From Acidobacteriota bacterium (GTDB lineage: Bacteria > Acidobacteriota > Terriglobia > Bryobacterales > Bryobacteraceae), in assembly GCA_026394055.1 (NCBI GenBank), contig JAPKYZ010000026.1, forward strand, positions 62,001 to 126,000: DNA of 64,000 nt. Reading direction: 5' to 3'. The notes beneath the pieces were generated by a model. That model was given only the letters and a program-made list of their open reading frames with translations, ran no database searches and was not told the DNA's origin. Made by a program: the position numbers and the translations under genes. Shown here in pieces: positions 8,212 through 16,523 of the stretch. Position 1 is the stretch's first letter; the number at the start of each line of letters is the position of its first letter.

Positions 8212-8290
8212 TGGATCAGCCCCATGCGTCAGCTTGGGGCTTTTGGGGAGTCCAGGAAGAAGCCCCAAGCTGACGCATGGGGCTGATCCA
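8212..8290. repeat. palindromic dispersed repeat, family A (31-bp perfect arms)
   Basis: Positions 8212-8242 and 8260-8290 are exact reverse complements (31 of 31 bases) separated by a 17-base loop. The arm core reads CAGCCCCATGCGTCAGCTTG. It sits between two convergent genes, the thioesterase and the Hfq-like gene, so it can act as a bidirectional terminator. Related arms occur at 25703-25775 and, as one arm only, near 40653. Confidence 0.85.
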
Positions 8291-8305
8291 CGGTTCGGCG
8301 ATTGC

Positions 8306-8590
8306 CTAAGCTTTGTAGAGGTACTTGATGTTGTCCTTGAACAACAACAGGTTGGGTGCGCCTTCGCGGTTCACTTTCAGGCTGGCGCGGTCATACCATT
8401 CGATGACGCCCTTGATCACTTCACCGTCCCGCAGAACAAAGATCATCTCGGTCTTTGACTGCATCTGCTTGAGGTAATAGAAGTTTTCCGCGTTGGTTTG
8501 ATCCGGGGGGACCTGTTTTTTCTGGGCGGGCGGCCGGGATGCGGTTCCGGTGGGGGTGCTGCGGATCGGCTTGCGGTTTACGGGTTCCAT
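8306..8590 (-). CDS. Sm-like (Hfq-related) RNA-binding protein
   Basis: A 94-residue protein with a 30-residue basic, Pro-rich, probably disordered N-terminus followed by an Sm fold. The Sm1 part is [23 protein letters not shown]. The Sm2 part is [13 protein letters not shown], in place of the classic Hfq YKHAIS. It starts with a helix ([11 protein letters not shown]) like Hfq. The expected role is binding of small RNAs and mRNAs as a ring, but the changed Sm2 motif means RNA specificity may differ. It ends beside a long hairpin shared with the convergent thioesterase gene. Confidence 0.75.
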   Translation of the reverse strand: MEPVNRKPIRSTPTGTASRPPAQKKQVPPDQTNAENFYYLKQMQSKTEMIFVLRDGEVIKGVIEWYDRASLKVNREGAPNLLLFKDNIKYLYKA

Positions 8591-8694
8591 GGGGTTTGAT
8601 GAATCGACGTTAATTGCCGATCAAATGTTTCCTCCATCATAGCCGACCCGGTCAGGGTCTCCACCGGGATAGTACTGGAGGCCTATTTGAAGGG

Positions 8695-9750
8695 CTAACG
8701 AGCCGCGGCAGCGCGGCTGAGTTCGACGATCAACGCATCGAGCGCGATCGCTTTCTGGATGTTGCGCCGCACCAATTGGCCCAACGCCTCCACCCGCGTC
8801 ACGGCCAGCCGGATCCAGCCGAACGAGACGGTGCCGGACAATTGCTGGAGGTCCCGCAGCAGGTCGACGTTGCGAACGTTCGCATTGCCGTGGGCTAACA
8901 GCAACAGGTCTTCGAGCAGGATCTCCAGCACCCGCAGCAGTTCGTCCAGCTTTTCCGATTTGGAGGCGGAAATCGATTCCGCGTACTTCACCCAGGTGCT
9001 AAACGCCGCCTGCCCGGCGGCCACGCGCAGCAGTGCGAGCATCGCTCCACGGCGCTTGTCATAGAGATCGAGGTCGATCGACAACGCCTGACCGGGTGAG
9101 CCGTTGGCCAGCGCCAGACGTCTTTCCGGGCGGTCCACTTTGGCCTTGGTGGTCAAGAAGCTCTGCATCTCTTCCGGCCCCAGCGCGGTCAACTGCACCG
9201 GCACAGAGCGTGACCGGATGGTGGGCAGCAGATCGTAGGCATTGGTGGCCGTCATGATGATCACCAGGTGCGGCGGCGGCTCTTCCAGCGTCTTCAGCAG
9301 CGAATTGGCGGCTTGCTCGTTCGCCCGGTCAATGCCATCGATCAGGAAGACGCGGCGCGAGCCGTGCAGGGGCGCAAACTGGGCTTGCTCCCGCAGGAAG
9401 CGCATCTGCGGCATGCCGATCTGGCGCATGGGTCCGTCGGGCGGGAAGGTGACAAAGTCGGACTGGGTGGCGAAGAAGAGCGGCTCTTCATTGCGCTTCT
9501 CCGAGGTCCACTTTTCGCGCTCGGCGATGCGTTCCAGGTTGGCCGGGAGCGAAAGGTCGTCCTGTTCGATCTTGCCCGCTTCGCCCAGCACGGCGGCGGC
9601 GAAACGGCGGGCAAGGGTGGCTTTGCCGATCCCTTCGGGTCCGTTGAACAGCAGCGTTTGCGGGATGCGGCCGGAGACGACCATCTGCTCGAGCGTCGCG
9701 ACGGCGCCCGCATTGCCCCAGAATGGTTCGCGGACGCGGCCGTCAAACAT
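8695..9750 (-). CDS. holB: DNA polymerase III delta-prime subunit
   Basis: A clamp-loader subunit of 351 residues. The AAA+ domain has GPEGIGKAT (Walker A), VFLIDGID (Walker B), and LLKTLEEPPPHLVIIMTA followed by LLPTIRSRS, the sensor-1/SRC-type stretch. About 60 residues between Walker A and B are inserted and highly charged. A C-terminal collar domain follows. It is the last gene of the minus-strand run that starts at the Trm112 gene, separated from tmk by a repeat-filled gap. Confidence 0.9.
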   Translation of the reverse strand: MFDGRVREPFWGNAGAVATLEQMVVSGRIPQTLLFNGPEGIGKATLARRFAAAVLGEAGKIEQDDLSLPANLERIAEREKWTSEKRNEEPLFFATQSDFVTFPPDGPMRQIGMPQMRFLREQAQFAPLHGSRRVFLIDGIDRANEQAANSLLKTLEEPPPHLVIIMTATNAYDLLPTIRSRSVPVQLTALGPEEMQSFLTTKAKVDRPERRLALANGSPGQALSIDLDLYDKRRGAMLALLRVAAGQAAFSTWVKYAESISASKSEKLDELLRVLEILLEDLLLLAHGNANVRNVDLLRDLQQLSGTVSFGWIRLAVTRVEALGQLVRRNIQKAIALDALIVELSRAAAAR

Positions 9751-9896
9751 GCGGGGCCGCCTTAGAAGTGCATGGCGAAATCCGTCTTGCGACCGGCCAT
9801 ACCGCTCCCTCGAAAATGCCCCCTAACCCCTTGATTCCAAGTAGGGCGTCGGCGGCGGCATTTTCATCGCTTCTGTTGTTTCGAAGGAACATGGTG

Positions 9897-9992
9897 GCTT
9901 GCTGACGCGCGCGGCTCAGTAGGATCGGACCCGCTTGCTGACGCGCGCGGCTCGGGAAGACGCTACCGAGCCGCGACCGTGAGGGAGCGGTC
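9897..9992. repeat. palindromic dispersed repeat, family B, with a doubled left arm
   Basis: The 21-base unit GCTTGCTGACGCGCGCGGCT(C) occurs twice, at 9897-9917 and 9933-9953. It can pair with 9968-9992, which reads GAGCCGCGACCGTGAGGGAG and continues CGGTC. The element lies in the 266-bp gap (9751-10016) between holB and tmk, which otherwise holds only a weak AAAATGCC/GGCATTTT dyad and no gene that I can support. A second copy of the same family is at 60674-60747. Confidence 0.75.
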
Positions 9993-10016
9993 ATTCCGGT
10001 GATTCGCCGAGCGTGA

Positions 10017-10634
10017 TCACACATGGGGGGCCACTGCCTCCCACACCAGTTGCTCTACTTCGTCGGGCGTGCCGGAGGCGTCGATCAGGCGGAAGCGGCC
10101 GGGTTCGGCGGCGGCCATCCGGTGGTAGGCGTCGCGGACCAGGGCGCGGAACTGGTCGGGCTCTTCTTCCAGACGGTCACGCTTTTTTGCCCGGGCGGCG
10201 CTGGTGGCGAGATCGATGTCGAGGCAGATGGTGAGATCGGGCTTCACGCCCCGGCAGGCGATCCGGTCCAGCTGGCGGACCAAGTCTTCGCCCAAGCCAC
10301 GGCCGGAGCCCTGGTAAGCGAGCGTTGAATCGGTAAAGCGGTCGCTGATGATGATCGCGCCGCTGGCAACTGCGGGGCGGATCAGTTCATCGACGTTCTG
10401 CGCGCGGGCGGCGAAGTAGAGCAGGATTTCTGTGGTGGGCGAAAGTTCCGGCGTGGCGGGGTCGAGCAAAACCTCGCGGATGCGGCGGGAGATGCGGCTG
10501 CCGCCGGGTTCCGCACTTTCCACGACATGCCGGCCCAGTTCACGCAAGCGGGCAACCAAGCGAACCATTTGCGTCGACTTGCCGCCGCCGTCGATGCCTT
10601 CAAAGCTGATGAACAGGCCGCGCGTGTCCGGCAT
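10017..10634 (-). CDS. tmk: thymidylate kinase
   Basis: Phosphorylates dTMP to dTDP for DNA synthesis. It has 205 residues. The P-loop is FEGIDGGGKSTQ near the N-terminus. The DRF motif is in IIISDRFTDSTLAYQGSGRGL, and a LID region follows (AARAKKRDRLEEEPDQF). The acidic/basic layout suggests the usual bacterial enzyme. The start ATG abuts the uracil-DNA glycosylase gene stop. This is the housekeeping copy; two more thymidylate-kinase-fold genes lie at 50859-52288. Confidence 0.95.
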   Translation of the reverse strand: MPDTRGLFISFEGIDGGGKSTQMVRLVARLRELGRHVVESAEPGGSRISRRIREVLLDPATPELSPTTEILLYFAARAQNVDELIRPAVASGAIIISDRFTDSTLAYQGSGRGLGEDLVRQLDRIACRGVKPDLTICLDIDLATSAARAKKRDRLEEEPDQFRALVRDAYHRMAAAEPGRFRLIDASGTPDEVEQLVWEAVAPHV

Positions 10635-11608
10635 TACTGAGCCTCATCGTAGACGAAGTGGAGCACCTTCTTCAGGTCTTCCCACGCTTCGCGGCGCAGC
10701 TCTTTGGACTGGTTCCGCAGCAGGTAGCTGGGGTGATAGGTGACCATCACCGGCACGTCGCGCCACTTGTACCACTGGCCGCGCGCCTTGGTGATGCCTT
10801 CCTTCAGATTCAACAGCGCCTTGGCCGCCGTGCCGCCCAGGCAGCAGATGGCGCGCGGTTTCATGACGGTTAACTGGCGTGACAGGAACTGGCCGCACAT
10901 CTCCATCTCATCCGGCTGCGGCGTCCGGTTCTCGGGCGGGCGGCACTTGACGACGTTGCAGATGTAGACATCGGGGCGCGTGATGGCGATGCCTTCTTTG
11001 GAGGCCGTGTTCTCGATCATCTGCGTCAACAACTGCCCGGCGCGGCCGACAAACGGCAGACCTTGCTGGTCTTCATCGGCGCCCGGGCCTTCGCCGACGA
11101 AGACGAGCGGCGATTGTTCGTTGCCGGAGCCGAAGACGATCTTGGTGCGGCCTTCGCACAGGCGGCAACGGCGGCAATCGCCAATGTCTTCGCGGATCTT
11201 CAGCATCGAATCATCGGCGGGTTCAAGCGGAGGCAGGGTATACAACTCAGGCATGGGTTCGGGGGGGCGCACGAGCACCGGCTCAGGCTGGGGGGCGACA
11301 GGTGGCGGCACCGGAGGCGAGACAGGTCGCTCTTCGCGAACAGGCTCCGGCATGCGCGCTTCGACGAAAGGCGGTGCGGTGGGCGGCTCAACCGCGGGCG
11401 GTGCGGGCCTGGGCACTGTGGCCTGAGCCACGGGAGCGGCTGATGGCACGTCCGGCTCCGCTGCGAGTGCGGTTGGCGCCGCCGCTTCCGTGGGCTCGGC
11501 GGATGCTTCGGCCGCCGGGCGGCGGAATAGAAAGGTAAAGCCCAGGTCCTGGTAGAACTCCAGTTGGCGGCGTTTCTCTTCCGGCGTCATCTCACTCACT
11601 GAAGCCAC
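10634..11608 (-). CDS. uracil-DNA glycosylase, family 4 with [4Fe-4S] cluster
   Basis: Removes uracil from DNA. The catalytic domain occupies the last 190 of 324 residues. It has the cluster-binding CRRCRLC, motif GEGPGADEDQQGLPFVGRAG, further cysteines in YICNVVKCRPPENRTP and MCGQFL, and the C-terminal HPSYLLRNQ motif. The first 130 residues are an Ala/Pro/Val-rich low-complexity tail that is absent from most relatives and probably disordered. It overlaps tmk by one base. The gene lies in a conserved housekeeping order with coaBC upstream. Confidence 0.9.
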   Translation of the reverse strand: MASVSEMTPEEKRRQLEFYQDLGFTFLFRRPAAEASAEPTEAAAPTALAAEPDVPSAAPVAQATVPRPAPPAVEPPTAPPFVEARMPEPVREERPVSPPVPPPVAPQPEPVLVRPPEPMPELYTLPPLEPADDSMLKIREDIGDCRRCRLCEGRTKIVFGSGNEQSPLVFVGEGPGADEDQQGLPFVGRAGQLLTQMIENTASKEGIAITRPDVYICNVVKCRPPENRTPQPDEMEMCGQFLSRQLTVMKPRAICCLGGTAAKALLNLKEGITKARGQWYKWRDVPVMVTYHPSYLLRNQSKELRREAWEDLKKVLHFVYDEAQ

Positions 11609-11616
11609 CTAGCCCT

Positions 11617-12834
11617 TCACGCCGCCCCGTGCAAGGCCAGGCGCAGGCGCAGGGCGTGGTCAAAAATAACGTCGGCGATCGCGCGCTTGGGAGCGGCGGG
11701 CACTTCCACGGTTTCGCCGGTGCTCATCACCAGCGTCACTTCGTTCATGTCGGATTCAAAGCCGGTGGAGGTGGAGTTCACCAGATTGCCCACCACCATG
11801 TCACAGTGCTTGGTTTCGAGCTTCCGCCGCGCTTCGGCCACCAGATTCTGGGTTTCTGCCGCAAAGCCGATCAACAGTCGGTCCCCTTTGCGGCGCCCGG
11901 CTTCGGCCAGGATGTCGGGCGTGGGGTCCAGGTTCAGGCTGAGCCGCATGGCGCTCTTTTTGACCTTCTGGTCCGGCACATCGATGACGTGATAGTCGGC
12001 CACGGCCGCCGCTTTGATGATGATGGACGCTTGCTCCAGGTGCGTCATCACGGCCTCCCGCATTTGCAGTGCGGTGCGGACGTGGACCATCTCGACGCCG
12101 GTGGGCTCCGCAATATGCACGGGTCCGGTGATCAGCACGACGCGAGCGCCACGGTCGCGGGCAGCTTCAGCCAGCGCATAGCCCATCTTGCCGCTGGAGC
12201 GGTTGGTGATGTAGCGGACGGGGTCCAGTGGCTCCTGCGTGGGGCCGGCGGTGATCAGGACGGTTTCTCCATCGAGATCATGCCGGGGATGCGCCAGCAC
12301 GTCGACAAAGGCCGCAATCTGGTCCGGCTCGGCCAAACGTCCAGGGCCAGTGGTGCCGCAGGCGAGCAGGCCCGAGTCCGGTTCGATCAGATGATGCCCG
12401 GGGCGTTGGCGCAGCAGGGCCACATTGGCTTGCGTGGCGGGGTGCTGCCACATGTTCGTGTTCATGGCCGGAGCCAGCACGACAGAACCGGTGAAGGCGA
12501 GATAGGTGGTGGACAGAAAGTCCGTCGCCAGTCCATGAGCGAACTTGGCCAGCAGGTCAGCCGTGGCGGGGGCCACCAGCAGCAGATCGCTTTCCTGGGC
12601 GACGCCGATGTGCTCGACCGAGCTCGAGAGCGTGGCTTCGGGCGAGGCTTCAGAGAAGAGGCCGGTGATCACCTTTTGGCCCGTAAGGGCGGCAAACGTG
12701 AGGGGCCGGATGAATTCCTGGGCACTCTCGGTGAGGATCACCTGGACGGTGTGGCCCCGTTCCATCAGCCTGCGGGCCACTTCCGCCGCCTTGTAGGCGG
12801 CGATGCCTCCGCCAACACCGAGAGCGATCTTCAT
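11617..12834 (-). CDS. coaBC: bifunctional phosphopantothenoylcysteine decarboxylase / phosphopantothenate-cysteine ligase
   Basis: Catalyses two coenzyme A biosynthesis steps in the cytoplasm. The N-terminal flavoprotein (CoaC) domain shows GVGGGIAAYKAAEVARRL, the substrate-binding PAMNTNMW and the flap cysteine in LLACGTTGPGRLAE. The C-terminal ligase (CoaB) domain starts at ETVLITAGPTQEPLDPVR, with TNRSSGKMGYALAEAA and KKSAMRLSLNLDPTPDIL. Its 405 residues match the family. It lies between rpoZ (33 bp) and the UDG gene (8 bp). Confidence 0.95.
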   Translation of the reverse strand: MKIALGVGGGIAAYKAAEVARRLMERGHTVQVILTESAQEFIRPLTFAALTGQKVITGLFSEASPEATLSSSVEHIGVAQESDLLLVAPATADLLAKFAHGLATDFLSTTYLAFTGSVVLAPAMNTNMWQHPATQANVALLRQRPGHHLIEPDSGLLACGTTGPGRLAEPDQIAAFVDVLAHPRHDLDGETVLITAGPTQEPLDPVRYITNRSSGKMGYALAEAARDRGARVVLITGPVHIAEPTGVEMVHVRTALQMREAVMTHLEQASIIIKAAAVADYHVIDVPDQKVKKSAMRLSLNLDPTPDILAEAGRRKGDRLLIGFAAETQNLVAEARRKLETKHCDMVVGNLVNSTSTGFESDMNEVTLVMSTGETVEVPAAPKRAIADVIFDHALRLRLALHGAA

Positions 12835-12867
12835 GAATCGAGCTTACTGTGGGGCGCGAGCGCGCGC

Positions 12868-13098
12868 TTAGATGATTTCGGCGGGACGGTCGCGGTTGGA
12901 ATCTTCGTACTTCACCAGGCCGCGGCGGACTTCTTCCATCGAGGCGATGGTGGGCTTCTTCAGCGTCGTGGGCAGGAAGCTGCGGGCGCCCGCTTGCAAC
13001 TGGCGCGCGCGCTTGGCGGCGACGATGATGAAGCGATAGGTGCTGGATTCCGGATCGTCCGGAATCGTGTTTAATGCATTGGGGCGCAAGTCAGACAT
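12868..13098 (-). CDS. rpoZ: DNA-directed RNA polymerase omega subunit
   Basis: A 76-residue omega subunit that helps assemble the RNA polymerase beta-prime subunit. The conserved core is YRFIIVAAKRARQLQAGA at about residues 21-38, followed by KKPTIASMEEVRRGLVKYE. Position between gmk and coaBC is the classic rpoZ context, which supports the assignment for such a short gene. Confidence 0.9.
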   Translation of the reverse strand: MSDLRPNALNTIPDDPESSTYRFIIVAAKRARQLQAGARSFLPTTLKKPTIASMEEVRRGLVKYEDSNRDRPAEII

Positions 13099-13142
13099 TT
13101 TCGAAACTCCTCAAACCACTTACCGCAATCAACCAAAAACTC

Positions 13143-13751
13143 TTACCGGTCGAACGTGGCCAGAATCGGGCCAATCCGCTCTTCCATCCGGATCCGGCGG
13201 ACGCGTTCCGCAGCGACGATCGCCTGCAGATTGCGCACCGAATCCTCCACCTGATCATTCACCAACACGTAGTCGTAGTCGGCGTAATTGCGGATCTCAT
13301 TGGCTGCTTCCCGCAGCCGCCGCTCAATCACCGCTTCGGAATCTTCCGACCGGGCCCGCAACCGCTTTTCCAGGATCTCCCGGGACGGCGCCAGAATGAA
13401 AATCGAAACCGCGTACGGTATCCGCTGCTTCAATTGTCGCGCACCCTGGACGTCAATGTCGAGAACCAGGTCGTGCCGGGCGGCTTGGGCCTGTTCGAGG
13501 CTGGAGATGTGGGTGCCGTAGTAGTTGCCGAAAACCTCGGCCCATTCCAGAAACTCGCTCTTGGCGTTGCGAGCCTGGAAATCCTCGCGGCCAATGTAGT
13601 GATAGCTTTCGCCATCCTTCTCATTGCCCCGCGGGGCGCGCGTGGTGTAGGAGATCGAGAAATCGAGGCGGGGATCTTCCGCGAGCAGGCGGTTCACCAA
13701 AGTGGATTTGCCGGAGCCCGACGGCGCCGAGACGATGAAGACATTGGTCAT
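13143..13751 (-). CDS. gmk: guanylate kinase
   Basis: Converts GMP to GDP. A 202-residue enzyme with the P-loop SAPSGSGKSTLVNRLL at about residues 8-23. The GMP-binding motif is SISYTTRAPRGNEKDGESYHYI, and DLVLDIDVQGARQLK provides the Walker B Asp. It ends with the R-x-x-x-A helix typical of the family. It is followed by rpoZ 45 bp downstream and preceded by yicC. Confidence 0.96.
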   Translation of the reverse strand: MTNVFIVSAPSGSGKSTLVNRLLAEDPRLDFSISYTTRAPRGNEKDGESYHYIGREDFQARNAKSEFLEWAEVFGNYYGTHISSLEQAQAARHDLVLDIDVQGARQLKQRIPYAVSIFILAPSREILEKRLRARSEDSEAVIERRLREAANEIRNYADYDYVLVNDQVEDSVRNLQAIVAAERVRRIRMEERIGPILATFDR

Positions 13752-13827
13752 CGGGTAGGTAAAAGTATTATTCCAGAGTCATCGGCCACAAGACCGTTAA
13801 ATTTGCGGCCAGCCAACAGATCGCGCA

Positions 13828-14718
13828 CTACTCGACATTCAGCGACTGTTCCCGGATCTTCTCGATTTCGGCCTTCAGCGCCAGCCCCAAGTGCGTCAGC
13901 GCCATGCCCGCCTCACCAGCGTTGGCCGATTTGGCGAGCGTCGTGTTCGCTTCCCGGTTCAGCTCCTGAAGCAGAAAATCGAGCTTCTTGCCCATTTCGC
14001 CGCCCGCTTCGAGCAGCTTTTTCAGTTCGGCGGTGTGGATGCGGAGGCGGGCGAGCTCTTCGGCGATGTCGGAGCGGTCGGCGAGCAGCGCGGCTTCCTG
14101 CGCCAGGCGCTGCGGGTCCAGCTTCAGCTCCATGTCGGCCAGCTTCTGGTTGACGCGCGTCCGGAGCGCCGTGACAATCGCCTCGCGGTGAGGCTCAATC
14201 TGATCCACCAGGCTGGCGATGGCGGCTTGGCGAGCCTGCATGTCGGCGGCCAGTTCCGCGCCTTCGCGCTGGCGGAACTGGTCAAACAGGTCGATGGCGG
14301 CGTGGAGAGCCTCCACCAGTTGAGCTTCTGTCGCGGCATCCGGCTCGCCGATGGCGCCGCTTGAATCAGCCAGGATGCCCGGAAGGCGCAGCGCGGCGTT
14401 CAGGTCGGGTTCACCGGCCAGTTGATACTCGGCCGCCAGCGCCCGGTAAGAGGCGATGTAGGTGTCGAGCAGTTCGCGATTGACTGCCGCCGTCGCCGTA
14501 GTGCGCGGGCGCTCGACCGAGGCTCGCAGCTCAACGTGGCCGCGGTGGAGGCGCTTCTTCAACACCGCCCGCAGGGCAGCCTCATAGGGCTCCAAGGCGT
14601 TCGGCAGGCCGATGTGGAGGTCCAGCGTGCGGTGGTTGACGCTCTTCAGCGAGAACGTCACGTCGCCCAACCCGGTGGGCCGCTTTAGGCGGGCATAGCC
14701 CGTCATCGAACGAGTCAT
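13828..14718 (-). CDS. yicC: YicC/YloC family endoribonuclease
   Basis: A 296-residue YicC protein. The N-terminus MTRSMTGYARL and the segment FSLKSVNHRTLDLHIGLP are diagnostic. The C-terminal DUF1732 region carries GKKLDFLLQELNREANTTLAKS. YicC members are reported as endoribonucleases acting on small RNAs. The start overlaps the end of the ABC transporter gene by 4 bp, and gmk follows 76 bp downstream, the usual yicC-gmk-rpoZ order. Confidence 0.93.
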   Translation of the reverse strand: MTRSMTGYARLKRPTGLGDVTFSLKSVNHRTLDLHIGLPNALEPYEAALRAVLKKRLHRGHVELRASVERPRTTATAAVNRELLDTYIASYRALAAEYQLAGEPDLNAALRLPGILADSSGAIGEPDAATEAQLVEALHAAIDLFDQFRQREGAELAADMQARQAAIASLVDQIEPHREAIVTALRTRVNQKLADMELKLDPQRLAQEAALLADRSDIAEELARLRIHTAELKKLLEAGGEMGKKLDFLLQELNREANTTLAKSANAGEAGMALTHLGLALKAEIEKIREQSLNVE

Positions 14719-16523
14719 GATACGTCTGCCTCCAAGTACTGCATTTCGTGCAAGCGCTGGTAGATGCCGCCGCCGGAGACCAGCTCTTCGTGCGTGCCCA
14801 ATTCGCTGACCTGCCCGCGGTCGATCACGACGATCTTATCCGCCCGCCGGATGGTGGACAGGCGATGGGCAATCACGATCACGGTGCGGCCTTCAATCAA
14901 GTTCGAGAGCGCCCGCTGCACCAGCATCTCGGATTCGGTGTCGAGGTGCGAGGTGGCCTCATCCAGGATCAAGATCGGGGCGTTGCGCAGCAGCGCGCGG
15001 GCGATCGCCAACCGCTGGCGCTGCCCGCCGGAGAGCTTGGTGCCGCGCTCGCCGATCACGGTCTCATAGCCTTCGGGGAGCTGCTCAATAAACTCTGCCG
15101 CCAGCGCGTTACGGGCGGCCTCGCGGACCTCGGCGTCGGTGGCGCTCAGGCGTCCGTAGCGGATGTTGTTGGCGACCGTGTCGTTGAACAGGAACGTCTC
15201 CTGCGCCACGATGCCGATCTGGCCGCGCAGGGAATCGAGCGTGTAGTCGCGGATGTCGCGGCCATCAATCGTCAACTGACCGCCCGTGATCTCGCGGAAG
15301 CGGGGCACCATGTTGGCGGTGGTGGTCTTGCCGCCGCCCGAAGGCCCGACGAGCGCCACCACTTCACCATGCTTCACTTCCAGGTTGATGCCACGCAGGG
15401 TGTCGCTTTCGGAAGTCGGGTAGCGGAACCGGACATCGTGGAAGTGGATGCTGTGGCGGAAAGCGGTGAGCGGCTGCGCTTGCGGGCTATCGCAGATCTC
15501 GTGCTTGGTGTCCAAATACTCAAACACCTTCTGCGAGGCTCCGGCAGCTTGCTGGAAGATGTTGTGGATGCCGGTGAGGCGCTTCACCGGCTCATAGAGC
15601 ATCAGCAGCGCGATCACAAAGCTGGTGAACTCGCCCGCCGTCATCGCGCCGGTCTTGATCTGCGTGCGGGCATAGGTGAGCAGACCGATGATGGTGAGCG
15701 CGCCGAAGAATTCGATCAACGGAGAAGCGAGCGCTTGTTGAGCCACGTAACGCAGGTTCGAAATACGCAGGCGCCGCGTGGCGGCTTCAAACCGCACCGC
15801 CTCGTGCTGCTCCGCATTGAACGCCTTCACCACCGGATGCCCAGCCAGTGCCTCTTGCAGCACTTCATTCACTTCCGCCGCATCATCCTGCGCGCGCCGC
15901 GTGGTCCGGCGCAGGCGCTTGCCGATGCGGGCCGTGGGGACGAGCACGAACGGCAGCACAGTCAATGAGACAAAGGCCAGCTTCCAATCGTGCTGCAGCA
16001 GGACGGTCAGCAGGCCGATGGCGGAAAAGCTCTGCCGCAGCCAGTCCGCCAGCATGTGGGAGGAGGCGACCTGGATCTTTTCGATGTCATTCATGATCGA
16101 CGACATCAGCCGAGCCGTCGAGTTCAATTCAAAGAACTGCGAATCCTGCTTCAGGACGTGGTTGAACACCCGCTGCCGCAGGTCCATCACGGCGCCCAGG
16201 CCGACGTAGTTGATCAAGTAGTTGCCGCAGTAGTCGCAGACACCTTTGATCAGGTAGACGGTGGTAATGCCGGCGGCCACCATGGTCCAGACATCGTGCA
16301 TACCGGCCGGGAAGAGATGATTCAAATCAAGGCGCAGGCCGATAGCGGGGAACGTCAACAACGGCACGGCTTCATCGGCGGTGGAGGGGTTCAGCACCCG
16401 GTCAAAGATCGGCCGGATCAGCAACGCGAGCGCCGCCTGGGCCGCGCCGACTAGAGCCATCAGCACGACGGAGCCCGCCAGCGCCGCCCAATACGGCTTC
16501 ACATACGCCAGCAGCCGCCTCAT
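14715..16523 (-). CDS. ABC exporter, fused membrane and ATPase domains (MsbA-like)
   Basis: A 602-residue half-transporter. Six membrane helices lie in residues 1-320, starting with YWAALAGSVVLMALVGAAQAALALL. The ATPase has Walker A GPSGGGKTT, the Q-loop, signature LSGGQRQRLAIARALL, Walker B ILILDEATSHLD and the switch His in VIAHRLSTI. By domain order and by its place next to a GT9 glycosyltransferase it is probably a lipid A / glycolipid flippase. A multidrug role cannot be excluded. Overlaps with both neighbours (4 bp each) indicate one transcript. Confidence 0.9.
   Translation of the reverse strand: MRRLLAYVKPYWAALAGSVVLMALVGAAQAALALLIRPIFDRVLNPSTADEAVPLLTFPAIGLRLDLNHLFPAGMHDVWTMVAAGITTVYLIKGVCDYCGNYLINYVGLGAVMDLRQRVFNHVLKQDSQFFELNSTARLMSSIMNDIEKIQVASSHMLADWLRQSFSAIGLLTVLLQHDWKLAFVSLTVLPFVLVPTARIGKRLRRTTRRAQDDAAEVNEVLQEALAGHPVVKAFNAEQHEAVRFEAATRRLRISNLRYVAQQALASPLIEFFGALTIIGLLTYARTQIKTGAMTAGEFTSFVIALLMLYEPVKRLTGIHNIFQQAAGASQKVFEYLDTKHEICDSPQAQPLTAFRHSIHFHDVRFRYPTSESDTLRGINLEVKHGEVVALVGPSGGGKTTTANMVPRFREITGGQLTIDGRDIRDYTLDSLRGQIGIVAQETFLFNDTVANNIRYGRLSATDAEVREAARNALAAEFIEQLPEGYETVIGERGTKLSGGQRQRLAIARALLRNAPILILDEATSHLDTESEMLVQRALSNLIEGRTVIVIAHRLSTIRRADKIVVIDRGQVSELGTHEELVSGGGIYQRLHEMQYLEADVS

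Noticed and set aside
9751-9896. Possible small gene or transposon end between tmk and holB
   Set aside because: Only short frames and a weak AAAATGCC/GGCATTTT dyad are present; nothing beyond the family B repeat is supportable.
11629-13074. 481-codon open frame on the plus strand
   Set aside because: It is antisense to coaBC and rpoZ, both well supported; the translation is low-complexity His/Gly/Gln-rich.
14748-15968. 406-codon open frame on the plus strand
   Set aside because: It is antisense to the ABC exporter and shows no recognisable domain.
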